Shown: piece by piece, positions 10,051-21,927 of the stretch
Layout of the letters: every line of letters starts with the position of its first letter
Position numbering within the stretch: position 1 is the first letter of the stretch
Assembly: GCF_000835495.1 (NCBI RefSeq)
Contig: NW_015622541.1
Coordinates: 1,116,001 to 1,180,000 of the forward strand
Source: Cladophialophora immunda
Lineage: Eukaryota > Ascomycota > Eurotiomycetes > Chaetothyriales > Herpotrichiellaceae
Direction: 5' to 3'
Length of the DNA: 64,000 nucleotides
The notes under the pieces: model-generated
Seen by the model: the letters and a program-made list of their open reading frames with translations, nothing else
Told to the model about the DNA's origin: nothing
Databases searched by the model: none
Made by a program: the position numbers and the translations under genes

Positions 10051-11602
10051 TCACTCCGTACTAGCTTTTGCATCAGGATCTTCTCCTCTTGGATGACCCC
10101 CACGCTGCATGATGGGCGATTTCGCCATCCGCTCCCAATCATGGAGCATTTCCGTGTTCTCCTTGGACAAGCGAACTTCCTCGCCTGCGCGATCTACCAA
10201 CTCGGCTTGGTATGCCGCCGCAGCTTCTTCGAAGGTCGTCAGTCCGGCCAGGGCATCCTTGTACTTGAGGACCAGGCTTCTGGCATCTGCTATGCCGTGA
10301 TTCAAACCTTGACCTCGCTGGAAAGTCATGGGATGACCAGCATCGCCGGCAAGGAGGATCCGGCCTCTACGGGTATCCCAGGGCCGAGGAATCCAATATG
10401 ACAGATTATTGCTGTGGACCTTTGTTCCTTCAGGAATCCACAGGTTGGCGGAGCGGAAGGGCTCGCCCATGGTTTCAGCCTTGGCCTTCAAGTTGGCCAG
10501 CGAAGTTACCTCTTCCCCTTCTTTCTTGTGCCATGTGGTTTGCAGTTGGAAGACCCAGGTTGCCGGATCATCAGGGTCGGGCACATCTTGGACTATTCTG
10601 GTGGTTAGGATTCATGGCATTGTGAAGACAAAACCACTGCGAGAGGCGGATGCTTACTCGAAATCCACTGCCAATAGCCATTGGGGTGCATGCCCATGGC
10701 CATGATGGGATGAGCCTGGCGAACGAACTTGGCTTTCTCGGCATCATTGTAACAGACATGCAGATTAACAGCGGAATAAGGGACGCTGCATGGCTGGCCC
10801 TCTTCTCCAAATATGATATTTCTGACCGGGGATTGTGCCCCATCAGCTCCAATCAGTACGGTCCCGGTGGCTTCGGTCCCATCCCCAAAAATAGCTGTCA
10901 CAGTCGAGCTACCATCATCATAGGTGATATCGACAAGCTTTTTATTGTACTTTGAAGATTTGGAAGGTAGGGTCAGCTTTCATGACGGCGCCCGACGAAG
11001 GTGGACGGTGAGCCACAGAAATTTACCTGGACATCTATGCCCTCCGAGCACAATTTCCTGAACCGCCGACGGGAAACGCGATACATGCGCAGCAAAGGGA
11101 TATTTTTCATCACCTCACCAGTCTGGCCGTTGATGGCTGGGAGATGACCAGGATCAGGTGGAACAAAGGTCGGGTCGACAGCAGCGGTGTAGACTCGATC
11201 GAATAGGTCTTGGGGTAGACAATCGGCGAGCATCGGCAGGCCCCATTGTACTGACATGCCCCATTCCCGCGGTCGGTAGGCTGTGGCAGAGACTTCAGAC
11301 TCGTAGATGGCATAGGAGATGCCAATCTAACAAGAGACACATGGATCATTGTCAGTCAAGGTTGGCCTATTGCTGTCTTTGCCGCCCCAACTATCCGTAC
11401 CTTTTTCAAGCCCTGGGCAATGAGGAGGCCGACGATGCCTAGTTATGAGACTCGCTTAGCTTGTTTCATGGCAGATGACGCCCTCAATGCCAGGCATGTC
11501 CAATACGACGATAGGCGAGCCGAACAGAGGACCGCGTGACGCCAGCCCAACCATACCTGATCCTATAATGAGAACGTGAACCGGATTTTCCTGGTCAGTC
11601 AT
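10051..11602 (-). CDS. FAD-dependent monooxygenase (class A flavoprotein)
   Basis: Five exons: complement(10051..10592, 10658..10949, 11027..11326, 11401..11438, 11557..11602), 405 residues. The N-terminus, split over two tiny exons (46 and 38 nt), assembles the dinucleotide motif VLIIGSGIVGLLIAQGL. The DG motif appears as LIGADGAQSPVR in exon 4, and the GD motif as GRILLAGDAGHPM in exon 5. This triad defines the p-hydroxybenzoate-hydroxylase/salicylate-hydroxylase type that uses FAD and NAD(P)H to hydroxylate or epoxidise small molecules; many act in fungal secondary metabolism. No clear membrane anchor. It is divergently arranged with the LaeA-like methyltransferase across 1.1 kb. Without the two small exons the FAD motif is lost, which supports this model. 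Substrate unknown. Confidence 0.88.
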
Positions 11603-12718
11603 CCTGCAGATGCACTCTTCTCTGCCAACAGAACGGTCCGAGGGGAAGAAGGGTGGGGAGGGCGACGCAAAGGATGATCAAGCAGCAGGGAAGGGCGGGT
11701 ACGGAAGGTTTGATTCGAGAAAGTCCAGCTTTTATTGAGAGAGCGCAGTCGGCAAAGGGTCTGAAGTCAGTCATCTGAGAGCCCTTGATGACGCCCAGGG
11801 TCGTGGGGTTGTTCATTGGACATGGATCTGGGCCGAGCTTCGTCCAGTTGAGTGGATGAGCTGGCAGACACTCGAAGGGAGGGGTTGAGCTGCAAGAACA
11901 TTGTGATAGCGGGCAGGAGCTTGATTGGTCTTTGAATCAAGATTTGGACGACACGTCAGCGGAGAGGATATAGAGATGTTCATGTGCGAGTGAGGAGCAG
12001 AGGTTGGCATCATTGGCATCCCACTCGAAGGTAATATGTTGATGGAATAGTCTAGCTACAGGCGTAGCCTCGTTAGTTCGTCCGCCTCGTCTAGCGCCTT
12101 GACTTCAACACCGGAGTGAAACACTCTTCCCTGCCTAACTAGAGCCAGTTAGCTGCCTGGAAAGGGCTTCTAGCCATAGGCAGAGTACTTGTGGAATTAT
12201 TGGGACGCTGAGACTGCCGGAACGGACCCTTACGGGCCGCCTAGGGAGCATTCACCCATTGCCTAAGCCCTATACAACGACGATGAGCAGCCTAGGATTT
12301 AAGCGATGTGGCTAGTTACACCGCCGATGGGACTTGCACAACAACCAACAGCCATCGTGCTTACCCATGGGCTCCTCCTTACATTTCCGGACGAGGTCCT
12401 ACCATTTCAAGATTTTGCACGACCTTGAACTTCTGACTCTGTGTTTTCATCCTCTGTGGTCTGTCTCCCCACTGGGGAGTCCGTGCTTCCAACCAATCCA
12501 AGTTCTCGCACATTGTTTGCTACCACAGCACCAAACTCTAAGAGAGTGTCATTGACTCTTCGCGATGGACCCTCTTCAAGGCTGGCTCCTGCTTGTGGGG
12601 GGCTAGTTGGTGGAAGGAATACATTACACCTCGAAACGCCACCTTGGGCTTGGTCCAAGGTCTTGTCCGTCACATTGACCCTTTGCCGCTTGAAGAGTCA
12701 AGTGGTGACTCTCAGGAT
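11603..12718. other. Divergent promoter region, monooxygenase/methyltransferase
   Basis: Bidirectional upstream region between the FAD monooxygenase (-) and the methyltransferase (+). Short ORFs occur but none has a family motif. The open frame at 12593-12718 lies just upstream of, and in frame with, the methyltransferase start; it has no ATG before 12719. Confidence 0.5.
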
Positions 12719-14229
12719 ATGCCAGCACAAGGCCCGACCTCTGTTGATATAACTGGATCTTCAGACGCGCCCGCCTCGGAGCCACCAACCGCGGAACAAC
12801 GTCCGCCAGAAGATCCTGGGCCTGGCCCAAGTTCACACCCTGAACCATCCCCGGAACCAGATCCGAACCAGCCCATCGAAGTTGATGTAGGCTAAATTGC
12901 ATTGTGCCTTTCGTCTTCAAGGTAGCTGCTTGCTAATCGACCTTTTCCATATCACATCAGAGGTCCGCAGACTTAGATTCTGCCTATGGAGAATCAATGT
13001 ACACAATCCGGGATCCCCTAGGGACATAAGACAGCTGACGAGAACAGACATAGCGACTTAACGTCATTGGCGTCCAGCATTACTCGAGGTGTCTGGGAAT
13101 ATGGCCGGCGATACCATTCTTATGGTCGATCCCGTAGGTTCTGCCATGCCAAAATCAAGGAAGTGACAACGACACCAGGACTGACGGGTGTCCCAGAGTA
13201 CGCTTTCCCAAATGACGATGCCGAAGCCGAACGACTAGATATGCAGCATGCCATGCAGACACACCTGCTGGGCGATCGACTGTTCTGGGCCCCAATCAAC
13301 CCCAACCCGGCCAGAGTCCTAGATCTCGGAACTGGCACAGGTATCTGGGCCATTGAATTTGCCGACATGTTCCCTTCTGCTGTGGTCACGGGCACCGACC
13401 TGAGTCCCATCCAACCCGAGTGGGTGCCTCCAAATTGCAGCTTTGAGATTGATGATGCAGAGGCTGAGTGGACATGGGATGAGGGTACATTTGACTATAT
13501 TCATAACCGCAATTTCGTCTGCGCAATCCGAGACTGGCCGAAACTCATTCGTCAATGTTACCAGTAGGAGCACCTCTTTGTGATAACTCTGCTTTTTCGT
13601 GGCAAGTTACTGACAAAGCGACGTGTACAGGTTTGTCAAGCCTGGTGGGTGGGTAGAGTGGCACGAAAAACACCCCTATCTCCTCAGTGATGACGGGTCT
13701 CTCCCAAAGGATTCAGCGCTTTTCCAATGGGGAGCCAAATTTTTCGAAGCTAGTACGTGAACAATGATTTCCTTTTCCCTCTTCCCATCTTGTGTTCGCT
13801 AGTCAGGGAGACTTTCCACTTACATGTAGGATAGGCATTCAATTCGGAACGGACGCCCGTTCGCCGCAACATTTGAAACGGCTGATGGAGGAGGCCGGGT
13901 TCGTGGACGTTCAAGAACACATCCTTAAACTCCCCGTCGGATCGTGGCCGAAAGACCAGCGACTCAAGGAGGTGGGCTTGTTCGAGACCGTCAACATGAC
14001 CGAGGGAATTCAAGGGTTGACCATCATGCTCTTCACACGTTGTCTGCACTGGACTGCTGCCGAGGTCGAATCGTTTCTCTTGGAAGTCCGCAGGGACGTC
14101 AAGAACCGGGCTATTCACAGCTACTATCATTTGTGAGTACATGTTTTCCTAATGACACTGTAAATTGCCGGGACAGAAAATTAACCATGATGAACCAGCT
14201 ATGTGGTCTTTGGGCGAAGACCGGAGTAA
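12719..14229 (+). CDS. TAM/LaeA-like SAM-dependent methyltransferase
   Basis: Six exons: 12719..12886, 12961..12998, 13048..13563, 13631..13756, 13830..14132, 14199..14229; 393 residues. A Pro/Glu-rich disordered N-terminus (QPIEVD, then SADLDSAYGES) leads to ITRGVWEYGRRYHSYGRS, the usual opening of fungal TAM-domain methyltransferases. Motif I is VLDLGTGTGIWAIEFADMFP, followed by VTGTDLSPIQPEWVPPN (motif II), FDYIHNRN, and FVKPGGWVEWHEKHP; the C-terminus is HFYVVFGRRPE. These enzymes are near LaeA in sequence, and many sit in or beside metabolite clusters as small-molecule methyltransferases or putative regulators; the substrate here cannot be told. Introns 2-5 fix the family-typical text across junctions, so the small 38-nt and 31-nt exons are well supported. 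The start at 12719 is the first ATG of exon 1. Confidence 0.88.
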
Positions 14230-14779
14230 CCAGATTTACCACAACTTCTTGCACAAGATTGTTCAAGCGGCTCACAGGACCAAAGCAGACTGCTCTCTTT
14301 TCTTTCATTCTTAAGAGGATTTCCCTGAAACCAGCATGGTCTTTTAACTCGGGCAGGTAGGGCTTAATGCGGATCAGGAAATACGATCTCCATTTATATG
14401 ACCATAGAGCACAATCAAGCAGAATGGGACGACGTAATAAGTTTGGGGGACGAGGCTAAACGTTTGCTCCGCAACGGATTTCTATACCACTTCGACCTTC
14501 AGGCACAGCGCCAGGGTCTAGCAGGTGATAACATAGTCAGATCGTAGTAGTGGGAACGTGTAAGGGTAAAGAAGTCTAGAGGAATCTGGCAATCTCCCGG
14601 TTCGCCCACAACCAGACTGTGACACAGATGTCTCCGCGTTCCGGAGCCAAAGGCCGACGTTCCTTTCAGTTTTGCTTCATAGGATTTGGTCGTCTCGCGT
14701 GGGCGAAACTAATCGAAACATATAAAGGAGGATTCCCATAACGATGAAGCTAGGCTATATTCAGGTGTATCGCTAGACC
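14230..14779. other. Intergenic, nothing recognised
   Basis: Short stretch between the methyltransferase end and the P450 remnant. No coding, RNA or repeat signal seen. Confidence 0.5.
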
Positions 14780-15450
14780 TCACTTCGGCGAGGACGTACG
14801 TATCATTCTCGTGCCCCGTTCTAGTGATGATCCCCAGAAGCCTGCCATTCGCTTTGCGGTTCTCAAGCCGCCTCGTCTAGGGGACAAGGTCTTCCTCATC
14901 CTCACCATCGACGGAGGTCCATCTGCCCGTCCTGTAACGTGGTGTGCAGCCTTTTCGGTGTGTCCGGGCTGATTCCAAACGACTCGTGCAGTGTTCTCAG
15001 GCCGGTACTGGCTGGGATCGAAGTCTCGAGGAGCTCTCCATTTCTCGGGCGAGTGGTTGATGGTCCAGATCTGCAAGGTTCCCATTTTCGCTGCCACTGG
15101 TCTTGCGTACAACGTAGTACTTCCTTGAGTGAATGACTTGATCCGTACACAGTTCACTGTGGCAGCTCCAGCTGGGAACGTATAGCCCATATAGCTCTTA
15201 GTCTTCGATAATGCATGAGGCATCGGGGACCCTATCAAGGTCACCGGCATCCCTGAGCAACATAAGGGCCAGAAGTGCGAATAACTTGCGAGATTCCGGG
15301 TCGGCGCAATGTCTCTTCGACAACAGCCAGTATATAGGGGAGGTCTGGTCGATCTGACCATGTCGGCAGACGCCCAGGACCAATCACCTCATCTATCTCC
15401 CTTTGGGCTTCTTTTCGTAGGAAGCTCTCCTGATAGCTCACCTGCAGGAT
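14780..15450 (-). pseudogene. Cytochrome P450 remnant (C-terminal half)
   Basis: Read on the minus strand, about 15420-15300 encodes REIDEVIGPGRLPTWSDRP then DLPYILAVVEETLRR, the typical K-helix region with ExxR. About 15250-15180 then reads, in another frame, PVTLIGSPMPHAL and YMGYTFPAGA. After a possible 78-bp intron comes IWTINHSPEKW and RDFDPSQYRPEN (PERF-like region). The frame changes after ExxR without a usable intron; the only GC..AG candidate is 37 bp. The heme-binding loop, expected as FGxGRRxCPG near 14910-14880, is interrupted by stops and keeps only a GR.CP-like trace. No I-helix (A/G-G-x-D/E-T-T) is visible upstream. I read this as a truncated, frameshifted P450. An unusual gene with missed introns is less likely. 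Confidence 0.65.
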
Positions 15451-15953
15451 GATCTTTGGGTCTTCTCCACTTGCGGGCAGAGAGTTGTCATCGGTGTAAA
15501 TGCCATCAACATGCTTGAATTCGCCCGAATGGTGAAAAGAGTCATGAGCCACAAAGGAGTCGAGCAACAGCACAGCCCCTCAGCCACAACAGAGCATCTT
15601 GCCAAGACTGTGGCTGAATCTTCCAAGTCATCACGTGACGGCTGCTTTTGTATCAATTTTTGATGTTTGGCATCGCAGGCCGTCATTTCTTCCCACTACT
15701 CCTTGTTCTCTGTGCTACAACCTTGTCTACCTTCACTTAAATGCATGTGGAATGATTCGACTTCTAGCGTCTGTCTGTTGGTGCTCAGTTCTCTAGGTAA
15801 AGGTACAAGAATCACGACCACAGATTCATGACTCGTTGACTGAGAAGTCTCCGACTGTCCCAGAGTGCTTCTTCTGGTTTTCTCGAATCTCTCGCGCTTG
15901 GAGAGGATAGACAGACCTTGGTCTTCAGGTCTGTTGGGGTCAGTTCACGAACC
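15451..15953. other. Intergenic, upstream of CSL4
   Basis: Contains the CSL4 promoter. The minus-strand frame through 15438-15686 shows no P450 motif. Nothing else seen. Confidence 0.45.
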
Positions 15954-16586
15954 ATGACTTCCTCGCCCGTCGTACCGGGCCAGGTTCTGGCCAGCACATC
16001 TTCACACATTCCAGGTCCGGGAACTCACGTCTACGAGAACAACATCCTCGCCTCTATCCTGGGACAATCACTCATCACCCCGGCACCGAACAGATCAGGC
16101 AAGCCAACAGTCTCTGTACCCCGTCAAGCCACGGCTATAGCTTCCCTCAACTCATTGCCAAAGGTTGGCTCTGCCGTTCTCTGCCGCGTCACGAGGGTCC
16201 GACAGAGGGAACTCGGCGCCTCGATCCTGGCCATCGTCGACCCGTCCTCGTCGGGAGCCGTCTCCGCCAGCGAAATCATCTCTTACTCCCAGATCACCGA
16301 CGACGACCTCCAATTCCAATGCATCCTTCGGCGCGAAGACATCCGCACGCACGAAAAGGACAAGATCGTCATCAACGACATGTACCGCGTCGGCGACATC
16401 ATTCGCGCCACGGTGATCAGCTTGGGTGATGAGAGGAACTACTACATTAGTACGGCGGGGAATGAGTTCGGCGTCGTGGTGGCCACGAGTGAGGCTGGCA
16501 ACGCAATGGTTCCCGCAAGTTGGAAGGAGATGAAGGATGCCCTGACGGGCAAGGGCGAAAGTCGCAAAGTCGCAAAACCTTCGTGA
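15954..16586 (+). CDS. CSL4: RNA exosome cap subunit Csl4
   Basis: Intronless 210-residue protein. Csl4 is one of three S1/KH cap proteins on the nine-subunit exosome ring and helps guide RNA into it for 3'-5' decay in nucleus and cytoplasm. Seen: N-terminal domain with PGQVLASTSSHIPGPGTHVY, an S1-type barrel starting at PKVGSAVLCRVTRV and including IRTHEKDKIVINDMYRVGDI with RATVISLGDERNYYISTA, and the C-terminal GNAMVPASWKEM.D...G, a hallmark of fungal Csl4. The open frame extends 36 nt upstream without an ATG; the Met at 15954 gives the family-typical start. Convergent with VAC8 across 1.7 kb. Confidence 0.93.
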   Translation: MTSSPVVPGQVLASTSSHIPGPGTHVYENNILASILGQSLITPAPNRSGKPTVSVPRQATAIASLNSLPKVGSAVLCRVTRVRQRELGASILAIVDPSSSGAVSASEIISYSQITDDDLQFQCILRREDIRTHEKDKIVINDMYRVGDIIRATVISLGDERNYYISTAGNEFGVVVATSEAGNAMVPASWKEMKDALTGKGESRKVAKPS

Positions 16587-18278
16587 AAGCCCGTGCAACA
16601 AACAACGCTCCTCGAAAAGGTCTGGTCTATTTTCCATGTACGAGCCAGATATCGTCATGGCCGAACCCTCGGCAAATACTACAAGTGGCGGGATCTGCGA
16701 AGGGGCACATTACCCGGATTACAGCCAGGACGTCCTCAGCTGTATCAACCCGCACTGCTACGCTTCTGTGAGAGCGAAAGAGGGTGTGGTTACACCCTGC
16801 TTCGTCCAGAAGTCGCAGCGCAAGCAAATGTGAAGCTCAGCTTGCCTAACCAGAGCAAGCTCACCAGGCCTTTTCAAGCCCTGTCTCGCACCACGCCACG
16901 GACAGGAACAAGGCGCTGACTGACAGGACTCTTCAGGCTGAAACTGGGTGAGCGATCCACAGCAATAAAACTCAGTGTCCTGAATGAGATAGGAGACAGA
17001 GCTCTCACAATGCAATCACCCAGCGTCAGCTCCGCCCTGCCAGCGCTGAGCCGAGATATTGCTGGGTGGAGATGGAAACGCGAGGAAATTTGGACCAGAC
17101 CAAGACTGCTTCTCCGGCCTCGCTCTTGAAATTCAGACTCGGGACAAACTCAAAGTCCAATTCGAACTCCGAACATACTATCGGTCACGTCCTCTTCCAA
17201 ACGCCTCTCCAGGGTCCTTGCAAGAGGTACAGTATGTGCCTACAAGCGCGCCAGCTACCTACCGAGACAGATGAAGATCTCTTCCCACCATTACCTCTTG
17301 ACATCCACCATCTCCATCTCCTTCTTCCTCCCTCTGTGATTCCACGCTCGCGTGTGCTCGCGATCGACACCATCCTCTTCCCCCGGCTCTTCCATCCTGT
17401 TCTTCAACCACATCTACACCTCCTATCCCCCCGCACTCACACGCACACTCACACTCTCCCACAAAAGCCATCCCCACCCATCCAGCCCCCTTACCACTAT
17501 CTCGATTCTCTTCGTTTTTAGACGAATCCCAAACCTAAGCACCTCTCCAGTATCCATGGTCACGACCCTACTGCAATGTCAGGCTGTGTTCGTCACGGGA
17601 GGAATATCAACATCCCCGAAAAAACCCCCTCAACCCCTAGCTACTTCTCTACTTCCTTCCTTCGTACCTTGACGCTCGTCACTGAGAGAAGAGGGCTGAA
17701 GGAGAGAGTAGATACGGTGGGCTTGGGGCTTCGGGGGGGAACGGACTCCTCCTATCATCCAGGTCCGACGTCCTTGATACAATGCTTTGGATGACTCGGA
17801 AAGAATAATAGGGGAGGAGACATCGACGTCAATCAAAATGACTGTTGCGTGATCGTGCTCTACCAGCGTCCTGTGTCCAGAAACACGCGCCTGCAGATTC
17901 CAAAGGTGTACAATTAATGCATTGAGGCTAGAATGAAATGGCGTAACCTGCCCGTGCTTTCGCTTTCGTCTGTTCCCGCTACCACAAGGACAAACAACGA
18001 AAGAACTGCAGAATCTCCCGTCAAAAGATAAGTAAAAGGTATTGACGTCGCATCAATACCTACAGTGCTCCTTTCCCGTTTGAAGGCCCCCATTCTCTTC
18101 CACAAGCAGTGACAATCACGCCCTCAACGCCTCGCTATGCTCCCTGCACACCGCGATGCACAACTTTGCGTGCCCATGCCCAGTGGCAGCCCTTTTTTCG
18201 TTGCAATTCCGTGTAAAAGGGGTATATGTTAATATCAAGAGGTCTCAAACAAAGAACAACCCTCCAGCCAGCTCGCGT
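16587..18278. other. Convergent intergenic with a pyrimidine-rich stretch
   Basis: Lies between the 3' ends of CSL4 (+) and VAC8 (-). About 17270-17560 is strongly C+T-rich on the + strand, as many fungal core promoters and leaders are, yet no convincing gene follows. A short ORF starting near 17556 encodes about 38 residues without motifs. See findings. Confidence 0.4.
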
Positions 18279-20229
18279 TCACCCTTCCACCAAGGTTTGC
18301 TTCGGGCCTTTACCAAGCAATTCCAGGGATCTTTGAGCAAGAGCTATCACCTCGCCCTCACCCTCTTCGCCTTCCTCATCATCGGATTCGACATGTTTGT
18401 CGGCAATCGTCTTGACCATCTGAATGATGTCTTCGGATTTGGCGACCAAACTGACAAGCTTTTTGTCGTCCGATTCCAGCAGTTGCAGCAACGTCCAGAT
18501 GGCAATATGTTGAAATGTGGGATCACCACTGCACAAAAAACGCTTGAGATATCCGTGAATGCCACCATTTGGCTCGGTCCAATCGCGAACAAAAATCGAA
18601 TAGTCGCCAACCTTGGAAGACAAATTGCCCAGGGCAGCGGCACTGTTCCCTTGGACTTCGATGCTTTCCGAATCGGTCAGGGGAATCAAGACATCGAAAA
18701 CTCCCATGTTGAGCAGATGTGTCTTGAGTTCGTCGCTCAGGGCCAACACGGCGATGCAAGCCGTCATCTCAGACTGTACACTCAATGGGACATGCAGAAC
18801 GAGATCCTTGCATTTCTGAACTGCCCCCGCCTCCAAGACAAGTTGCTTGTTGCGGTCCGAGCTTGCAGCAAGATTCCGCAAAGTCGAAATGGCATGGCAT
18901 TGGATCTCCTCATTATCGGTAGAGCCGAGAAGATCCACCAGGGGTTTAAGAAAGCCCGCATCAATGATGGGCGATTCATTCAGAGGGTGAATCGAAATAT
19001 TGCGGATGCAGGCGACAGCGGAGAGGATAAGTGGTAGATATGAAGACTGAAGCAGACGAAGGAGTGGCTGCAAGCCTCTAGCTCGAACAATCTCCAGTTG
19101 GTACTTTTCATCGGATGCCAAGTTTCGGAGAGCCAGTGCGGCCTGACACTGGACCTTGGGAGTGCCCGAGTCCATTAACTGGACCAGTGATTGGACAAGG
19201 CGTGGTTCGGTCTGGGCAAGTTTCTTTCTGTTGGATGCGTCGACGGCGATGTTGCTCAGAGCTGTGGTGCAGTAATATTGGACATCCATATCAGGCGACT
19301 GAAGCAGTTGAACGAGCACCGGAATGGCTCCGGCATTGACGAGTTGTTGTCTGTTATCATCTGTGTAAAGTTAGCACGACAACGACTGTGAAGCGACATA
19401 TTCATGCCTACCAGAATGTGTCATGTTGAGCAACGCGCCAGTTGCATTCCTCTGGACTCGCATATCTTTGGACTTTGCCAGCCTTGTCAATGGACCTAAG
19501 GCTCCTGACCTTGCGATTTTGGCCTTGTTATCTTCATGGGTAGCAAGATTGGTAATGCAGCCGACAGCATTGCACTGAACCTCGACATTAGGAGACATCA
19601 TCTGTCGAATGAGTGGAGGTAATCCGCCGAGCTGGACAATAGCGACCTTGTTTTCCGCTAGACAGGTCAGTCAGCAGAGGTCAACGGGATTGATGGGCGG
19701 GAGCGTACGATTCACGGCAAGATTGCCCAAGGCTGCACTGGCAGCTCGTTGTACTTCAATGTCGGGGTTTTGAAGGAGGAAGAGGATGGGTTCTAGGGTG
19801 TCTCGGTCGACCTCTCTCACATCTGCAACAACCATTAGTTTGTATTCGGATTGCCTGTCTCTTGTCTACAAACCTCGCTCCGTAATCTCGGCAAATGTCA
19901 GGCTGGCACTCCGTTGTAGGTCAACATTATCCGAATAAACAAGAGTGCTCAATGCTCGTAAGGGTTCTCCGGAAAAGAAATCTGTCTCTCCTCGCTGTGA
20001 TCTGTCAGGCCTCGACTCTTCATAGTATAGGGCGTCTGGGAACGTACATTCTCGAGGTATTGGAGAAGGTCCGCAACGGCTTCTCGTTCGCTGTCTGCGA
20101 GGGCAGGCTCGTAGAGGTTATCCTTGTTCCGACCTGAAACGACCGAGGTCAGTATTCAGGCATGTTCGGGGAACGCAGCTAAGACAGACCTTGGCAGCTT
20201 TTGCAGCAAGCCGACAGTACGTTGCCCAT
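18279..20229 (-). CDS. VAC8: Vacuolar armadillo-repeat protein Vac8
   Basis: Six exons: complement(18279..19360, 19412..19657, 19709..19822, 19874..19994, 20048..20133, 20190..20229), 562 residues, as expected for fungal Vac8. The protein coats the vacuole membrane and serves vacuole inheritance, homotypic fusion, nucleus-vacuole junctions and Atg13-linked autophagy. Seen: N-terminal [13 protein letters not shown], with Gly2 for myristoylation and Cys8, Cys9 and Cys12 for palmitoylation; then [20 protein letters not shown] and [20 protein letters not shown]; and about 11 ARM repeats with cores such as [16 protein letters not shown] and [16 protein letters not shown]. An acidic tail segment [13 protein letters not shown] precedes the last helix. 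The first exon is only 40 nt and its donor is GTCTGT, a weak site, but it is needed for the acylation signal. Convergent with CSL4. Confidence 0.95.
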
Positions 20230-21458
20230 CTCGAGGCGTGGGCCCCGAAGGGGACGAAGCGGTCGAGGGTGGTGCTGTTGTTGATCAAGGGAATTGCGAC
20301 GAGGCGGGAATGTGTGCTGATGCTTTAGCGGGTGAAGGAGAGGTTGCGTGTGAAAGGCTCATCTGATGGTCATGCTGATGCCGATTGTGATGCAACCTTT
20401 GAACGATGCTGGCGAGGCTCCCGATATCTATTATGTTAAGATGAGGGAAGCTTTTGGACTCGGCTCGGATTCGCTGACGCAGGCAATGCTGCAGCGACAG
20501 GCACGGCGTCACTGCGCGACCTGCAGGTGCAAGTTCCAATTCAGCACCGGGGTTCGTATGCAGGCAAGAGCAACGAGAACTCCCGGAGCAGAGGAAGTGT
20601 GTGTGGCGTGTGACCCGGTCTCAAGGAGCGAGCAGTCGCAGGAGGGAATGGCAATTGCTAGTGGAGGTGGTGATGGTGGTGTGAAGGTGGTCAACATGGA
20701 GTTTTGGCGGAAGTGCACGAGTTGAGGAAGCTGCAGACGCAGCGTGTGCCGTGGCGGGTGGTTAGCGCAGGCCGGATGGCTATTGGCGCTGCATCAGATA
20801 CCTAGGTGCTTGTAGGCTTCCTAGAAGCGCCTAAGCCCCGAAGGCGGACACTGTTAGGCTGGTGCCGCCGATGCGGATGCCCCCCGGAACTGGAGGAGAG
20901 CCAACCGCTTACATCTTCAACCCGATCTTCCCCTACATTCTCGGATATTTCCATCGCCCTCGCATTTTCAGCAGACCATAGAGTCTTCTGCGACACCTAT
21001 TGCCATCCAACCTGCGTCGAGTTGACAGGATGCCTCAGTGCTCTGATCCGACCGCCTCGCACCTACAGCTTCTTCAAAAGAAAACATCCAACTGTCGAGA
21101 TACCCGCGAATGCTCGTAACCCTCACCGCCAATAAACCTTTCACATGCTTTGCGACGTCATCGGTTGGACAAGGACAAAATTTTTGAATAGAGTAGGCAG
21201 GGAGCAGAAGATCACCAAGAACAAGAGAGGAAACTGTTAGGCATTAAAGCGGTGTACTATAAGTATCCTCCTTCAGCTCTCCGGCTCAGGCTATGTTATA
21301 TGCTATGCCATTTCCTTCCTCCTCCTGCTCGCAAAAATTGCAAGGACGCTGGCCCAATCAGCCGACGATGCTATCCTCATAAATCCTATCATGTATTGGT
21401 CATGCCAGTTGTTGTAGTCTTAATCAAAGTAAGGAGATTCGTTGCTGTTATGGCGTGT
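20230..21458. other. Intergenic, VAC8 upstream region
   Basis: Promoter region of VAC8, then the 3' flank of a small minus-strand ORF. Purine/pyrimidine-skewed patches near 20560-20720 produce short ORFs on both strands. No gene or RNA recognised. Confidence 0.45.
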
Positions 21459-21731
21459 CTATGCTTTTGGCGTCTCGACTCTGACCTCAGCCGGGCTATG
21501 CTTGCGGCTAAACAGCGAGCCTTGCTTGATGACGGGCGAGTAGATGCCCGCCGGCGTCAATGTCTCAGTGGTTGGTCGAAGCTGATCGAGGGCGTTCTTG
21601 ATGGAGGACTTGATCTTTTGCGATGTCTTGGACGAGTGGCTGGAGGTGGATTCTTGGGAGATCCGACGGGACGAAGTAGCCGAGCTATTCTTCTCAGCTT
21701 GGGTGAGGTTGTAGTATCCTGCGTAGAGCAT
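21459..21731 (-). CDS. Small Ser-rich hypothetical protein
   Basis: A 90-residue ORF I do not recognise. It starts MLYAGYYNLTQAEKNSSATS, is rich in Ser, Thr and Lys in the middle (SRRISQESTSSHSSKTSQK), and has a predicted amphipathic stretch SIKNALDQLR. No signal peptide or membrane segment. A TATA-like element lies 197-204 bp upstream of the ATG, with CCCCT pentamers at 21948-21952 and 22052-22056, which resemble stress response elements. A small stress-induced gene is possible. The frame stays open 96 nt upstream of this ATG without another ATG, so an upstream exon cannot be excluded. Existence is moderately supported. Confidence 0.45.
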   Translation of the reverse strand: MLYAGYYNLTQAEKNSSATSSRRISQESTSSHSSKTSQKIKSSIKNALDQLRPTTETLTPAGIYSPVIKQGSLFSRKHSPAEVRVETPKA

Positions 21732-21927
21732 GTTGATGGATTCGTAGGGAATGTTTGGCTCGTTTGGTGGTGGTAGGTTGATATGATGTATTTCTGATAC
21801 GAGCAAATATGGCTTTGGATGGGTCAAGTAGATGTTTGTGGCGAGGATAAGAATGTGATTACTTCTTGTGCTTTGACAGACTTTGATACAGAACGAGTCA
21901 CTCGCCTTCGGCCAGTCGATGCGTGGG

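Noticed and set aside
12593..12718. Upstream extension of the methyltransferase to 12593
   Set aside because: The extension is in frame but starts with TTG and contains no ATG; nuclear fungal genes rarely use TTG, so 12719 was kept.
14780..15450. Intact P450 gene with introns
   Set aside because: One intron can be proposed, but the frame break after ExxR has only a 37-bp GC..AG option, the heme loop contains stops, and the N-terminal half with the I-helix is absent.
18156..19037. 293-codon plus-strand frame across VAC8
   Set aside because: Lies opposite the ARM repeats of VAC8, which are unmistakable; a shadow of its codon bias.
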